Below, in pieces: positions 26,831-36,367 of a DNA stretch of 53,624 nucleotides. The notes under the pieces were generated by a model. The model was given only the letters and a program-made list of their open reading frames with translations, was not told where the DNA came from and ran no database searches. This DNA is from an uncultured Capnocytophaga sp. (GTDB lineage: Bacteria; Bacteroidota; Bacteroidia; Flavobacteriales; Flavobacteriaceae). The stretch is from assembly GCF_937936315.1 (NCBI RefSeq), contig NZ_CALGWU010000043.1, positions 1-53,624 on the forward strand, written 5' to 3'. The translations under genes and the position numbers were made by a program. The number at the start of each line of letters is the position of its first letter. The first letter of the stretch is position 1.

Positions 26831-27397
26831 ATGAACAAACTAATTATTTTTTCAGCTCCCTCAGGGAGTGGCAAAACTACTATAGTAAGACACCTATTAT
26901 CAATTGAAAAACTCAACTTAGCCTTTTCTATTTCTGCTACCTCTCGTGCACCCCGAGGCGAAGAACAACACGGTAAGGAATACTACTTCCTATCAGCCGA
27001 TGAGTTCAAAAATCGCATACAGCGCGATGAATTTATGGAATGGGAAGAGGTGTATGCAGGTTGTTACTATGGCACCCTAAAATCAGAAGTAGAACGCCTT
27101 TGGGCTGAAGGTAAAAATGTAGTGTTCGACATTGACGTTGCTGGAGGTCTCCGCCTCAAAAAACAGTACCCCCACCATACTTTAGCAGTTTTTGTACAAC
27201 CTCCTAGCCTTTCTGCCTTAGAAGAAAGATTGCGCAATCGTAAAACCGAAACTGATGAGAAAATACAAATGCGCCTTAACAAAGCCGAACAAGAAATGGC
27301 AACTGCCCATCAATTTGATGTAATTATCAAAAACGACGATTTGCAACAAGCCTTACAAGAGGCTGAGAACGTAGTAACCGAATTTATCAATCGATGA
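26831..27397 (+). CDS. gmk: Guanylate kinase
   Basis: A 188-residue P-loop kinase converting GMP and ATP to GDP and ADP. Walker A APSGSGKTTI is at about residues 9-18; the GMP-binding SATSRAPRGEEQHGKEYYF and the lid region are present. It starts 13 bases after yicC. The last four bases overlap the start of nadD (ATGA), suggesting translational coupling. Confidence 0.97.
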   Translation: MNKLIIFSAPSGSGKTTIVRHLLSIEKLNLAFSISATSRAPRGEEQHGKEYYFLSADEFKNRIQRDEFMEWEEVYAGCYYGTLKSEVERLWAEGKNVVFDIDVAGGLRLKKQYPHHTLAVFVQPPSLSALEERLRNRKTETDEKIQMRLNKAEQEMATAHQFDVIIKNDDLQQALQEAENVVTEFINR

Positions 27398-27978
27398 AAA
27401 AACAAATAGGCTTATTCTTTGGATCGTTCAACCCTATCCATATAGGGCACCTCATCATTGCTAACCATTTAGTAGAGCATAGTGCTATGAACGAATTGTG
27501 GTTTGTAGTAACACCTCAAAACCCATTTAAAGAAAAACAATCATTGTTAGACAATCACTTACGATTGGAAATGGTAAATTTAGCAATAGATGAATATCCC
27601 AAGTTACGAGCTTCAAACATCGAATTTCAGTTGCCACAACCCAATTATACAGTAAATACTTTAACCTATTTGGAAGAAAAATATCCTCATGCTAACTTTG
27701 CCTTAATTATGGGGGAAGACAACCTAAAAAGCTTCCACAAATGGAAAAACTACGAATATATTTTAGTTAATTATCCTATTTATGTATATCCTCGTATTTC
27801 AGAGGGAGATATCCCCCAATCCTTAATCAATCACCCACAAATCACCCGTATAAATGCCCCTATTATTGAACTCTCTGCTACTTTTATACGTGAAGAACTC
27901 AAAGTAGGGCGCAATATACGTCCATTACTCCCTGAAAAAGTATGGCAATATATCGATAAACTGGGACTCTACAGATAA
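27394..27978 (+). CDS. nadD: Nicotinate-nucleotide adenylyltransferase
   Basis: A 194-residue nucleotidyltransferase making deamido-NAD from nicotinate mononucleotide and ATP. The (H/T)xGH signature is in FGSFNPIHIGHLIIAN near residues 9-24, and the C-terminal SATFIREELKVGRNIRPLLP corresponds to the ISSTxIR ATP-binding motif. It overlaps gmk by 4 bases and closes the transketolase-yicC-gmk-nadD run. Confidence 0.95.
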   Translation: MKKQIGLFFGSFNPIHIGHLIIANHLVEHSAMNELWFVVTPQNPFKEKQSLLDNHLRLEMVNLAIDEYPKLRASNIEFQLPQPNYTVNTLTYLEEKYPHANFALIMGEDNLKSFHKWKNYEYILVNYPIYVYPRISEGDIPQSLINHPQITRINAPIIELSATFIREELKVGRNIRPLLPEKVWQYIDKLGLYR

Positions 27979-28056
27979 AAAATTATCAATATCTCTCCAA
28001 GACACTCCCCAAACTCCATTTTTCAGTAATTTGATCATCAATAAAATTAAAACAAA

Positions 28057-28524
28057 ATGCCAAAAACAAAAATACTAATGGTTTGCTTAGGCAATATTTG
28101 CCGTTCACCCTTAGCCGAAGGTGTGATGAGAAGCAAACTCCCTTCCGATAACTTTGAAGTAGATTCAGCTGGTACTGCCAATTATCACGTTGGCGATGCC
28201 CCTGATAATCGTTCTATTGCTTCTGGTAAACAACACGGAGTAGACATTTCTATGCTTAGAGGACGACAATTTTCTGCAAAAGATTTCTCACACTTCGATT
28301 ATATCTTCGTAATGGACAGAAGTAACTACCAAAATGTGATCCGCATTGCTAAGAATGAAAAAGAACGTGCTAAAGTACATTTTTTAGCCGATGCTTTAGG
28401 AGGAATGGCACAACGTGAAATCCCCGACCCTTATTACGGTACAGAAGCTGATTTCGAAAATGTTTATCAGCTCATTGACGAGGCTTGCACAAAAGTTGCT
28501 CACAAACTATCTCCTAACCCCTAA
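28057..28524 (+). CDS. Low-molecular-weight protein-tyrosine phosphatase
   Basis: A 155-residue cytoplasmic phosphatase. The CX5R loop CLGNICRSP is at residues 9-17 and the general-acid Asp is in DPYYG near residue 128. The family dephosphorylates protein tyrosine, often on kinases that control capsule export, but no such kinase is nearby. recR begins 15 bases later. Assignment to the family is secure; the substrate is unknown. Confidence 0.94.
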   Translation: MPKTKILMVCLGNICRSPLAEGVMRSKLPSDNFEVDSAGTANYHVGDAPDNRSIASGKQHGVDISMLRGRQFSAKDFSHFDYIFVMDRSNYQNVIRIAKNEKERAKVHFLADALGGMAQREIPDPYYGTEADFENVYQLIDEACTKVAHKLSPNP

Positions 28525-28539
28525 CTACTATCTCCTAAA

Positions 28540-29160
28540 ATGGACTTCTCATCTAAACTCTTAGAAAACGCTGTATACGAAATAGCACAATTGCCCTCTA
28601 TAGGCAAGCGCACCGCCTTGCGTTTAGCGCTGCATTTGCTCAAGCAACCCGAAGAGCAATCCTTGCAGTTAGCACAAGCCATTGTAGCGTTACGAACCCA
28701 TATACAATATTGCAAAAACTGCCACAACATCTCCGATGTAGATATTTGTGAAATATGCGCCAATCCCACTCGTGATACAGGTATCATTTGTGTAGTAGAG
28801 GATTTTCGCGATGTAATGGCAATAGAGAACACTGGTCAGTTCAAAGGACAATACCACGTTTTAGGAGGTAAAATATCTCCCATTGATGGGGTTGCTCCCT
28901 CCAATCTACATATCGCCTCACTGATAGAAAAAGTAAAGGCGGGCAAAGTAACCGAACTCATTCTCGCCCTCAGCAACACTATGGAAGGAGATACAACCAA
29001 CTTCTACATCTACAAACAAGTAGAGCCCTATCACATCACCATCTCCACCATTGCACGAGGCATAGCTGTAGGCAGCGAACTTGAGTACACCGATGAAGTA
29101 ACCTTAGGTCGCAGCATCGCCCATCGCATCCCCTTTGAAAAAGCCATCAAAGCAGTATAA
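28540..29160 (+). CDS. recR: Recombination protein RecR
   Basis: A 206-residue component of the RecFOR loader of RecA at gaps. An N-terminal helix-hairpin-helix (IAQLPSIGKRTALRLALHLL) leads into the zinc finger CKNCHNISDVDICEIC and a TOPRIM domain (GIICVVEDFRDVMAIE ... ILALSNTMEGDTT). Length is normal. It is the last backbone gene before the accessory island. Confidence 0.97.
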   Translation: MDFSSKLLENAVYEIAQLPSIGKRTALRLALHLLKQPEEQSLQLAQAIVALRTHIQYCKNCHNISDVDICEICANPTRDTGIICVVEDFRDVMAIENTGQFKGQYHVLGGKISPIDGVAPSNLHIASLIEKVKAGKVTELILALSNTMEGDTTNFYIYKQVEPYHITISTIARGIAVGSELEYTDEVTLGRSIAHRIPFEKAIKAV

Positions 29161-29243
29161 CCCCACCGCTCCCATTACTCCCACACCTCCCATCCCTGCC
29201 CGTGCGGCTCGCACCTCCCACCACTCCCACCCTTCCCCCTCTT
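29161..29243. repeat. Pyrimidine-rich intergenic repeat after recR
   Basis: CCCACC/CTCCCA units surround the 18-mer CCTGCCCGTGCGGCTCGC (about 29198-29215), identical to a segment near 11591-11608. It lies just outside the left island repeat. No coding potential is seen. Confidence 0.55.
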
Positions 29244-29266
29244 CAAAAATTCCCTAAAAAAATCTT

Positions 29267-29305
29267 ATTTCATTAGGTTATTCAACTTTTTTACACTACA
29301 TTTGC
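29267..29305 (+). promoter_or_regulatory. Left island repeat containing the helicase-operon promoter
   Basis: TTAG at 29273-29276 and TACATTTG at 29297-29304 form a -33/-7 pair with 20-base spacing, 66 bases before the helicase ATG. A dyad (GTT-ATTC-AAC) sits between the two elements. The whole 39-base block is repeated before the SGNH hydrolase gene. Confidence 0.65.
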
Positions 29306-29370
29306 CGCACTGTGTAAAATAAAGACATCTTTATTTTATACAAAATATATAACAACCTTTCAAAATCAAT

Positions 29371-32300
29371 ATGTTAGTCGATAACCATTCTACAGAGTTT
29401 AAAGTACATAGCTTCATACAACAGTATATTAATGACGGCTCAATGGATATAGTAACAGGATATTTTACTGTTGGGGCTCTATGTCATTTTGCTAATCTTA
29501 CTAATGAAAAAATAGCACAATATCGTATTATTTTAGGTGATATTACTCAACGTGATGTTACCGAAATTAGTTCATTAGATTTATTAAATGCTGACTTAAG
29601 CCTTGAAAAAGCACTTAGTCTAAAAAAACTTGCTAATGAGGCTGTTGATTTTTTAAAACTCAATAAAGTTTCTTTAAAAACCTTAGAGCCTAACTTCTGT
29701 CACGCTAAACTATATCTATTCAAAAGTGAAAAAAACGACCGACAGAAAAATTTTTATATCTCAGGAAGCTCTAATCTTACAGAAGCAGGTATTGGTATTA
29801 AACAATCTGATAATTTTGAACTAAATATAGCTGATTTTGGAGGGAATGAACAATATAAAGAAATTCTCAATTGGTTTAACGCACTATGGGAGCACCCTAA
29901 AGCCCATAACTTTAAAATACTTGTAGATGAAAATGGTAAGGAAACAAAAATAGATTTTAAAACTTATCTCATAAACGAAATAAGTAAACTATTTCAAGAA
30001 TTTTTGCCTAAAGACATCTATTTTAAAATACTTTTTGAACGTTTCTATAATGATATATCGCTTTCTATCAACACTCCCGAATATCAGCGTAATATTCAAA
30101 AACTAAAAGATTCCGAAATCTATAATGCTCTTTATGAATTTCAGCAAAAAGGAGCTGAAAGCCTTATCAACCGCATAGAAAAATACAATGGGGCTATACT
30201 TGCCGATGCTGTTGGTTTGGGAAAAACGTGGACTGCCCTTGCTGTGATGAAGTATTTCCAAAACAAACGAGATGATGATGGAAACCAAAAATACGACATC
30301 TTACTACTTTGTCCTAAAAAACTACACCAAAACTGGCTAAAATACCGAAAAGACCAAAACTCTCGCTTTGAAGCGGATAAACTGAATTATGCTATCCGCT
30401 TTCATACGGATTTGGACGAAACTTTAATGCAAAAGCCCAAATACTTAGATGAAAGAAGGGATTACAATTTCACTAATAAAAAACCTAAACTGATTGTTAT
30501 AGATGAAAGTCATAACCTGCGCAACGATAAGTCGAAGCGCTTTGAATACCTCTTGGAAGAGATTATCAAAAAGAATGAGGATGTGAAGGTGCTACTGCTA
30601 TCGGCTACCCCTATCAACACTGATTTTAAAGATGTGCGCAACCAACTTAAATTGATAACCAAAGACAATAATGGAGCCTTTAAAGAAGAAATGGATATCA
30701 ATAACTTAGATTATCTATTCAAGCAGACTTCTAAACATTACAACCAATGGCAGCAAGAAAAAGAAGCCTCTATTACTGAGCTTACCCAATCTTTTGGACG
30801 TGATTTCTTTAAACTTACGGATAGCCTTATCGTGGCGCGTACCCGCAAGATGATTGTCCATCAACAACGCGACTTGGTATTCCCCACTAAAGCAAAACCT
30901 ATTAATAAGTATATTACCCCTAAGATTATGTTGGAGGTAGACACTCTTGAAGATTTGATTCACAAATTTCCTCCTATTCTTTCAGGGTACCAACCTAATT
31001 ATTACACTCTTACAAGAGATCAGAGAGCACAACGAAAAAGAGATGAAAAAGAAGGTGTATATTCAGGTGAAAATGTTTTAGAAGATGATGTAGCACGCGA
31101 CCGTTTTTTGGTGAAGATGATGTATATATTGCTTTTGAAACGCTTAGAATCAAGCTGGTTCTCTTTTCATACTACAGTAAATAAAATTTTGGAACATCAT
31201 CAGAATGTTTTGACCAAAATAGAAAACTATCAGAAATGTAAAAGCTCTGAAATTTTATCGCAAACTCCACTATTATCAGATGATGAAGAAGAGGATTTGC
31301 AAGATTACACCATTGGAAAAAGAGAAATTAAACTTTCGGATATAGATAATGCAGGCAACTTAAATCTTTTTGAAAAATCTTTAAAAAGAGATATTTCAAA
31401 ATTAAAAGGACTTTCTAAAGGTATGGACTATTTTTCGGAAGTGATAACCCAAGAGTTAGAAGATGATGAACCGTTAAAAAGTCGTGATAGTAAACTCCAA
31501 GAACTCATTGCTATTCTTAACGATAAAAAAGAAAATGCTACCAATAAAAAAGTAATTATTTTTACTACCTATACTGATACAGCTCAGTATCTTTTTGAGC
31601 AACTTTCGGCACGTGGTTTCTCTAAAATAGCAATGATTAACGGCAATGGTGCGCGAACTGATTATGAAGGTGAGACACATATTCCTAACTTTGAAGGAGT
31701 ATTAGAACGTTTTGCTCCGTTTACTAAACTATTTGTAGAACGCAAATGGGAAGATTTTGAGTGTGAAACTGGAAGTCCTCAGGAGCGTTACACCCTATGG
31801 AAGGAGTGGGTTGCAAGTGTTGACAAGAAAGTAAAACAACAATTGGCTACCCCTATTGACATTCTTATCGCTACTGACGCCCTTAGCGAAGGACAAAACC
31901 TACAAGATGCTGATATGGTGATTAACTACGACATTCATTGGAACCCAGTACGTACTATTCAGCGCGTAGGGCGTATTGACCGTTTGGGCTCTCCTAACCA
32001 AGAGGTATTTACCGTAAACTTTTGGCCTGCCCCTAATATCAATGAGTATCTAAACCTACAAACACGCATTGAAAAACGTATGGCAGCGATGAAAATTATA
32101 GGATCAGAAGATATTAAAGATTTTACAGAAAATTATGGTAACATTGCCATTGATACTGATTTAGAGGAGCGTCAAAACCAAAAAATGTTGGAACAAATAC
32201 AAGACAGCATAGAGGAGTTAGAAACTGAAAAATCCTTTGGTTTTGACGACTTATCACTTGAAATGTATCGCCAAGATTTAGCCCTTGAGTTAGAAAACCA

Positions 32301-32817
32301 CTTAAACCATTATTTACAACTGCCTAACGGTATTTTCTCGGGGGTTGCCTTTGCTGAAGCAATAGAAAACGGACAGAAAGAAGGGATTATAGCTCTATTG
32401 GGCTCCCCAGTACGTAAAGCTAAACAAAAAAAGGCTTATCAGCAGCTAAAACTCGTATATGTAGATGCTCAAGGGAAGGAAATCCTCGTTAATGAAAAGG
32501 AAATTTTGCATTACCTTTCTCAGCAGAAAAATGCTCCTCGCTATGGCTGTGAAAAATTGGATATAGGCGCCCCAGAGGAGGTAAAACACTATGCTAATGC
32601 TTTAGCACAATGGTTTGAACACCAACAGAGCAATACTATAGTGGATGAAGATGGACATACTAAGAAGGTAGCAGGAAAAGCAAGTCTCGATATGCTCGAC
32701 CAACTTAGTAAAGGCAAAAAAACAGCTATTGAAGAAATGAAAAATACGCAAACAATGAGTGCAAAATATAACAAAGACAATTGGGATTTAATTACTTGGC
32801 TCATCGTTAAAAAATAA
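29371..32817 (+). CDS. PLD nuclease-like domain fused to SNF2 helicase (defence-type)
   Basis: An 1148-residue cytoplasmic protein. Residues ~1-190 form a phospholipase-D-like domain with one HxK motif (His111, Lys113) and a following GSSN (132-135); the usual Asp after HxK is not evident, as in several DNA-nuclease PLDs. Residues ~250-930 form an SF2/SNF2 translocase: VGLGKT at 281-286, DESH at 378-381, SATPI from 411, and QRVGRIDR around 864-871. An extra C-terminal region of ~220 residues follows. It is the first gene of a three-gene operon, and the methyltransferase starts 8 bases after it. Helicases of this type occur in restriction-like antiphage systems (for example DISARM DrmD-like proteins), but the direct PLD fusion and this gene set match no system I can name with certainty. 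Confidence 0.85.
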   Translation: MLVDNHSTEFKVHSFIQQYINDGSMDIVTGYFTVGALCHFANLTNEKIAQYRIILGDITQRDVTEISSLDLLNADLSLEKALSLKKLANEAVDFLKLNKVSLKTLEPNFCHAKLYLFKSEKNDRQKNFYISGSSNLTEAGIGIKQSDNFELNIADFGGNEQYKEILNWFNALWEHPKAHNFKILVDENGKETKIDFKTYLINEISKLFQEFLPKDIYFKILFERFYNDISLSINTPEYQRNIQKLKDSEIYNALYEFQQKGAESLINRIEKYNGAILADAVGLGKTWTALAVMKYFQNKRDDDGNQKYDILLLCPKKLHQNWLKYRKDQNSRFEADKLNYAIRFHTDLDETLMQKPKYLDERRDYNFTNKKPKLIVIDESHNLRNDKSKRFEYLLEEIIKKNEDVKVLLLSATPINTDFKDVRNQLKLITKDNNGAFKEEMDINNLDYLFKQTSKHYNQWQQEKEASITELTQSFGRDFFKLTDSLIVARTRKMIVHQQRDLVFPTKAKPINKYITPKIMLEVDTLEDLIHKFPPILSGYQPNYYTLTRDQRAQRKRDEKEGVYSGENVLEDDVARDRFLVKMMYILLLKRLESSWFSFHTTVNKILEHHQNVLTKIENYQKCKSSEILSQTPLLSDDEEEDLQDYTIGKREIKLSDIDNAGNLNLFEKSLKRDISKLKGLSKGMDYFSEVITQELEDDEPLKSRDSKLQELIAILNDKKENATNKKVIIFTTYTDTAQYLFEQLSARGFSKIAMINGNGARTDYEGETHIPNFEGVLERFAPFTKLFVERKWEDFECETGSPQERYTLWKEWVASVDKKVKQQLATPIDILIATDALSEGQNLQDADMVINYDIHWNPVRTIQRVGRIDRLGSPNQEVFTVNFWPAPNINEYLNLQTRIEKRMAAMKIIGSEDIKDFTENYGNIAIDTDLEERQNQKMLEQIQDSIEELETEKSFGFDDLSLEMYRQDLALELENHLNHYLQLPNGIFSGVAFAEAIENGQKEGIIALLGSPVRKAKQKKAYQQLKLVYVDAQGKEILVNEKEILHYLSQQKNAPRYGCEKLDIGAPEEVKHYANALAQWFEHQQSNTIVDEDGHTKKVAGKASLDMLDQLSKGKKTAIEEMKNTQTMSAKYNKDNWDLITWLIVKK

Positions 32818-32825
32818 ACTAACTT

Positions 32826-35800
32826 ATGGAAAATATCATACATACTTTTAAAGGAGGTAACCTTTTTGAAACAACTACAGCACTTTTTAAGCATCTCAAT
32901 ATTTCAACTCAAACTTTTGAAGAGCAAGCTTTCTTGCCACAGGATTTCTTAAAAGACTTGTATAAGCCTCAAAAGCACAAAGCTATAAATGAAATTTACT
33001 TAGTAGGGATAGTAACTGATGAGGTATTTAATGGAAAATCATTAGCCGAAGTTGATAATGAACTCAGTAATGATTATCAAGGTCTGCTAATAATAGCTGT
33101 AGATTTAAAAGATAAAACTGCTAATCGTACAGAACTCTCAACCCTTACACGCCTTTTTAGTCGTCGTTTAAAAGCAATGCCTGTAACGGTACTTTTTCGC
33201 TACGGTAACCATATAGCCCTTGCCAATGCTGAGCGTACCCAATACAAACAAACCTACCGTGAAGGCGAGAAAATAGGCAAAGTATCTATCCTGAAAGATA
33301 TTGATACGCTTAAGCCACATAGAGGGCATTTACGCATTCTTGAAAAGCTTCATATTGATAAAAGTATAAAAACTTTTAAAGAACTTTATGTTAAATGGTT
33401 AGGGGTTTTTGATACAAAAATTCTTAATAAGGAATTTTATAAAGAGTTATTTGCTTGGTATGAATGGGCTATTTCAGAGACATCAGGTATTAAGTATCCT
33501 AATGACCCTAAAGCTATAAAAGAAGAAAGACAATTAGAAAAACAAATCATACGCCTCATTACTCGTGTACTCTTTGTATGGTTTATTAAACAGAAAGGTT
33601 TAGTGTCTGAAGAGATTTTTGATGAAAAAGCACTATCTGACATTTTAAAAGATTTCGACCCCAAAAGTGAAACGAAGGGTGAGTATTATAATGCTATTTT
33701 GCAAAATTTGTTTTTTGCTACTCTCAATAAAGAAATTACAGAACGTGCTTTTGCTAAAGAAAAAAATAGTCGTGATGTAAAAACACTTTATCGATATGCT
33801 GAAATGTTTTCTATTTCAGAAGAAAAAGTGATAGAGCTATTTAAGCCTGTTCCTTTCCTCAATGGAGGACTTTTTGAATGCTTAGATAAAGACCAAGGGA
33901 ATGATGGTAAACGTTATCATTTAGACGGTTTTAGCAGAAATGAAAATACAAAAGAAGATGGGAATCGTTTTCTACAACGAGCACTCATTCCTAATATCTT
34001 CTTTTTTGAAAAAGATAAAGGATTGTTTTCAATCTTAAATAAATACTACTTTACTGTTGAAGAAAATACTCCTGAAGAAGTACAAGTAGCTCTTGACCCA
34101 GAGTTATTGGGGAACGTTTTTGAAAACTTATTAGGGGCTTTTAATCCTGAAACTGAAGAGTCTGCTCGTAAACTTTCAGGAAGTTTCTACACACCTAAAG
34201 AGGTTGTAAATTATATGGTAGATGAAAGCCTAAAAGTCTATCTAAAGAACCATTTACCCTCCTTTTCTTCTAAACTTATTGATGAACTTTTTGAAGGGCA
34301 AGATTTAACTACTGATTTTGATGATATAACTAAGCGCAAACAAGTAGCAGAATGCCTTCGAAAGGTTAAAATACTTGACCCTGCGTGTGGGTCAGGGGCA
34401 TTTCCTATGGGCATACTAAACCGTATGGTGCATATATTAGAGAAGTTAGGAGTTGATACTAATGAAACTACCTATCAATTAAAACGCCATCTAATTGAAA
34501 AATGTATTTATGGAGTAGACATTCAAACAACAGCTACTCAAATTAGTAAACTACGCTTCTTTATTTCTCTTATTTTAGAACAATCAGAAACTAATATAGA
34601 TCCAGCGCTTAACTATGGTATACAGCCATTACCTAATCTTGAAACTAAGTTTGTAACAGCTAATACTTTAATTGATATTAGAGAGAAGGGTTATACACAA
34701 GGAAATGCATTTATTCATTCTTCTGAATTTTCAAATATTCAAGAGAAACTTTTTGAGATAAGAGAAAAACATTTTAATGCTTCTACTCCAAGAGAGAAAA
34801 AGAAGTTGAGAGAACAAGATGAAACTTTACGGAAAGAATTAGCTCAATTATTGCAGGAATATGGAGAAGCTACTCCTGAAAATGCTAAACTATTTGCAGA
34901 ATGGAATCCTTATGACCAAAATACTTCTGCTTCATTTTTTGTTCCAAAATGGATGTTCAATAAAATAGAAAGTTTTGATATTATCATAGGTAACCCTCCG
35001 TATATAAACATTGAAAAGATTGACAAAGATATCAAGGCTCGAAAAAAAGACTTTAGAACTGCCTATAAAAAATATGATTTATACGTATTATTTTATGAAA
35101 AAGGGATTGATTGGTTGGAAAAAAACGGCGTTTTATCTTACATAACATCTAACAAATTTTTATCTCAAGAGTATGGTCTATTTTTAAGACAAGAGCTTTT
35201 GAAAAATACTATAAAATCAATAGTAAATTTTAACTATGATATTTTTGAAAATGCTACAGTTAGGACGTGCATATTATTACTGACAAAGGTTCTTCCTAAA
35301 ACTAACAACATTATAGAATTAATAGATGTGAAGAATGAAAAAGATGCTGGAAAATTCATTAATAGAGAATATGAAATGATTTTTCAAAATATCTTTACTA
35401 CTACTGAATATAATAATTTTAGAATAAATCTTACTGAAGAAAAAATGTCTATTCTTGATAAAATAGATAAAAAATCTATTAAATTGGAAGATGTTTGTTC
35501 AGTAAATTATGGTTTAAGACCCATTAGTATTAGTGGTAAAGAAAAAACAGAGTTTATTAAAGACTTTTTTTTAGATGGATATAAAAAGTATTTTGAAGGA
35601 AAAGACACTGGTTATTGGATAATAAATAACTATAGGTATTTAAATTATTCAAAAGAGGATATCTATAATCCTATGTTTGAAGAACTATTTGAAAATCCTA
35701 AATTAGCAGGTCTTTGTACATTAAGTGAGATAAATAAGCTAAGATTTATTTATGATGAAAAAAATTACTATGCTAATCATTCTGTTGTTATTTTAACTTT

Positions 35801-36365
35801 ATGGTATTTATTTGAAAATGTAAATAATAGTACTATCAAAAGGAATATTAGTAATAAAAAAATAGAATTATCAAAAGAGTTTGACTACAAATATTTACAA
35901 GGTGTTTTAAACTCTAAACTCATAAAATTTTATGTAAATGAATTGTTCTATGATGGGACGCACTTTTACCCTAACCAAATGAAAGCGTTACCTATCAAAA
36001 AAGCAAGTAGTGCTATCCAGCAGCTATTTATAACATTAGTAAATATGATTCATTACTTGCAACCTAATGTGAGTGAGAATATATTCATACACACCTCTAA
36101 CATAGGAGTAGCCTCTCATTTTCAAGATATACTTGATATGATGGTATATGAACTTTACTTTGAAGTTCATACCAAAGAAGCAGGCTTAGATGTGTTACAA
36201 TTTATCAAACCTATGATGGAAGAAATACAAAATCTTCCGATAAATGAACAAATTGAAAGATTTTATAAATGGTATCAGCAATCGGAAAACAATGTTAGAC
36301 AAAGAGTTTTATTGCTTGATACACGTAGTGAAAACTTATTGGCTATTATCAATAAAATCATATAG
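32826..36365 (+). CDS. Eco57I-like N6-adenine DNA methyltransferase
   Basis: An 1179-residue gamma-class adenine methyltransferase. Motif I DPACGSGAF begins at Asp518 and the catalytic motif IV NPPY is at residues 723-726. An alpha-helical N-terminal region (1-~500) precedes the core. A C-terminal region from about 850 is probably the target-recognition part, as in type IIG and BREX/DISARM methylases. No PD-(D/E)XK motif was spotted, so it may rely on the adjacent PLD-helicase for cleavage. Bases ~35200-35900, covering the presumed recognition region, are much more AT-rich than the motif I region (one 60-base line has 10 G/C against 24), suggesting exchange of the specificity domain. The ATPase gene begins 2 bases later. 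Confidence 0.88.
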   Translation: MENIIHTFKGGNLFETTTALFKHLNISTQTFEEQAFLPQDFLKDLYKPQKHKAINEIYLVGIVTDEVFNGKSLAEVDNELSNDYQGLLIIAVDLKDKTANRTELSTLTRLFSRRLKAMPVTVLFRYGNHIALANAERTQYKQTYREGEKIGKVSILKDIDTLKPHRGHLRILEKLHIDKSIKTFKELYVKWLGVFDTKILNKEFYKELFAWYEWAISETSGIKYPNDPKAIKEERQLEKQIIRLITRVLFVWFIKQKGLVSEEIFDEKALSDILKDFDPKSETKGEYYNAILQNLFFATLNKEITERAFAKEKNSRDVKTLYRYAEMFSISEEKVIELFKPVPFLNGGLFECLDKDQGNDGKRYHLDGFSRNENTKEDGNRFLQRALIPNIFFFEKDKGLFSILNKYYFTVEENTPEEVQVALDPELLGNVFENLLGAFNPETEESARKLSGSFYTPKEVVNYMVDESLKVYLKNHLPSFSSKLIDELFEGQDLTTDFDDITKRKQVAECLRKVKILDPACGSGAFPMGILNRMVHILEKLGVDTNETTYQLKRHLIEKCIYGVDIQTTATQISKLRFFISLILEQSETNIDPALNYGIQPLPNLETKFVTANTLIDIREKGYTQGNAFIHSSEFSNIQEKLFEIREKHFNASTPREKKKLREQDETLRKELAQLLQEYGEATPENAKLFAEWNPYDQNTSASFFVPKWMFNKIESFDIIIGNPPYINIEKIDKDIKARKKDFRTAYKKYDLYVLFYEKGIDWLEKNGVLSYITSNKFLSQEYGLFLRQELLKNTIKSIVNFNYDIFENATVRTCILLLTKVLPKTNNIIELIDVKNEKDAGKFINREYEMIFQNIFTTTEYNNFRINLTEEKMSILDKIDKKSIKLEDVCSVNYGLRPISISGKEKTEFIKDFFLDGYKKYFEGKDTGYWIINNYRYLNYSKEDIYNPMFEELFENPKLAGLCTLSEINKLRFIYDEKNYYANHSVVILTLWYLFENVNNSTIKRNISNKKIELSKEFDYKYLQGVLNSKLIKFYVNELFYDGTHFYPNQMKALPIKKASSAIQQLFITLVNMIHYLQPNVSENIFIHTSNIGVASHFQDILDMMVYELYFEVHTKEAGLDVLQFIKPMMEEIQNLPINEQIERFYKWYQQSENNVRQRVLLLDTRSENLLAIINKII

Positions 36366-36367
36366 AA

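Noticed and set aside
29371..36365. Classical type I or type III restriction-modification
   Set aside because: No HsdS specificity subunit or separate Mod/Res pair; the helicase carries a PLD domain rather than a visible PD-(D/E)XK motif.
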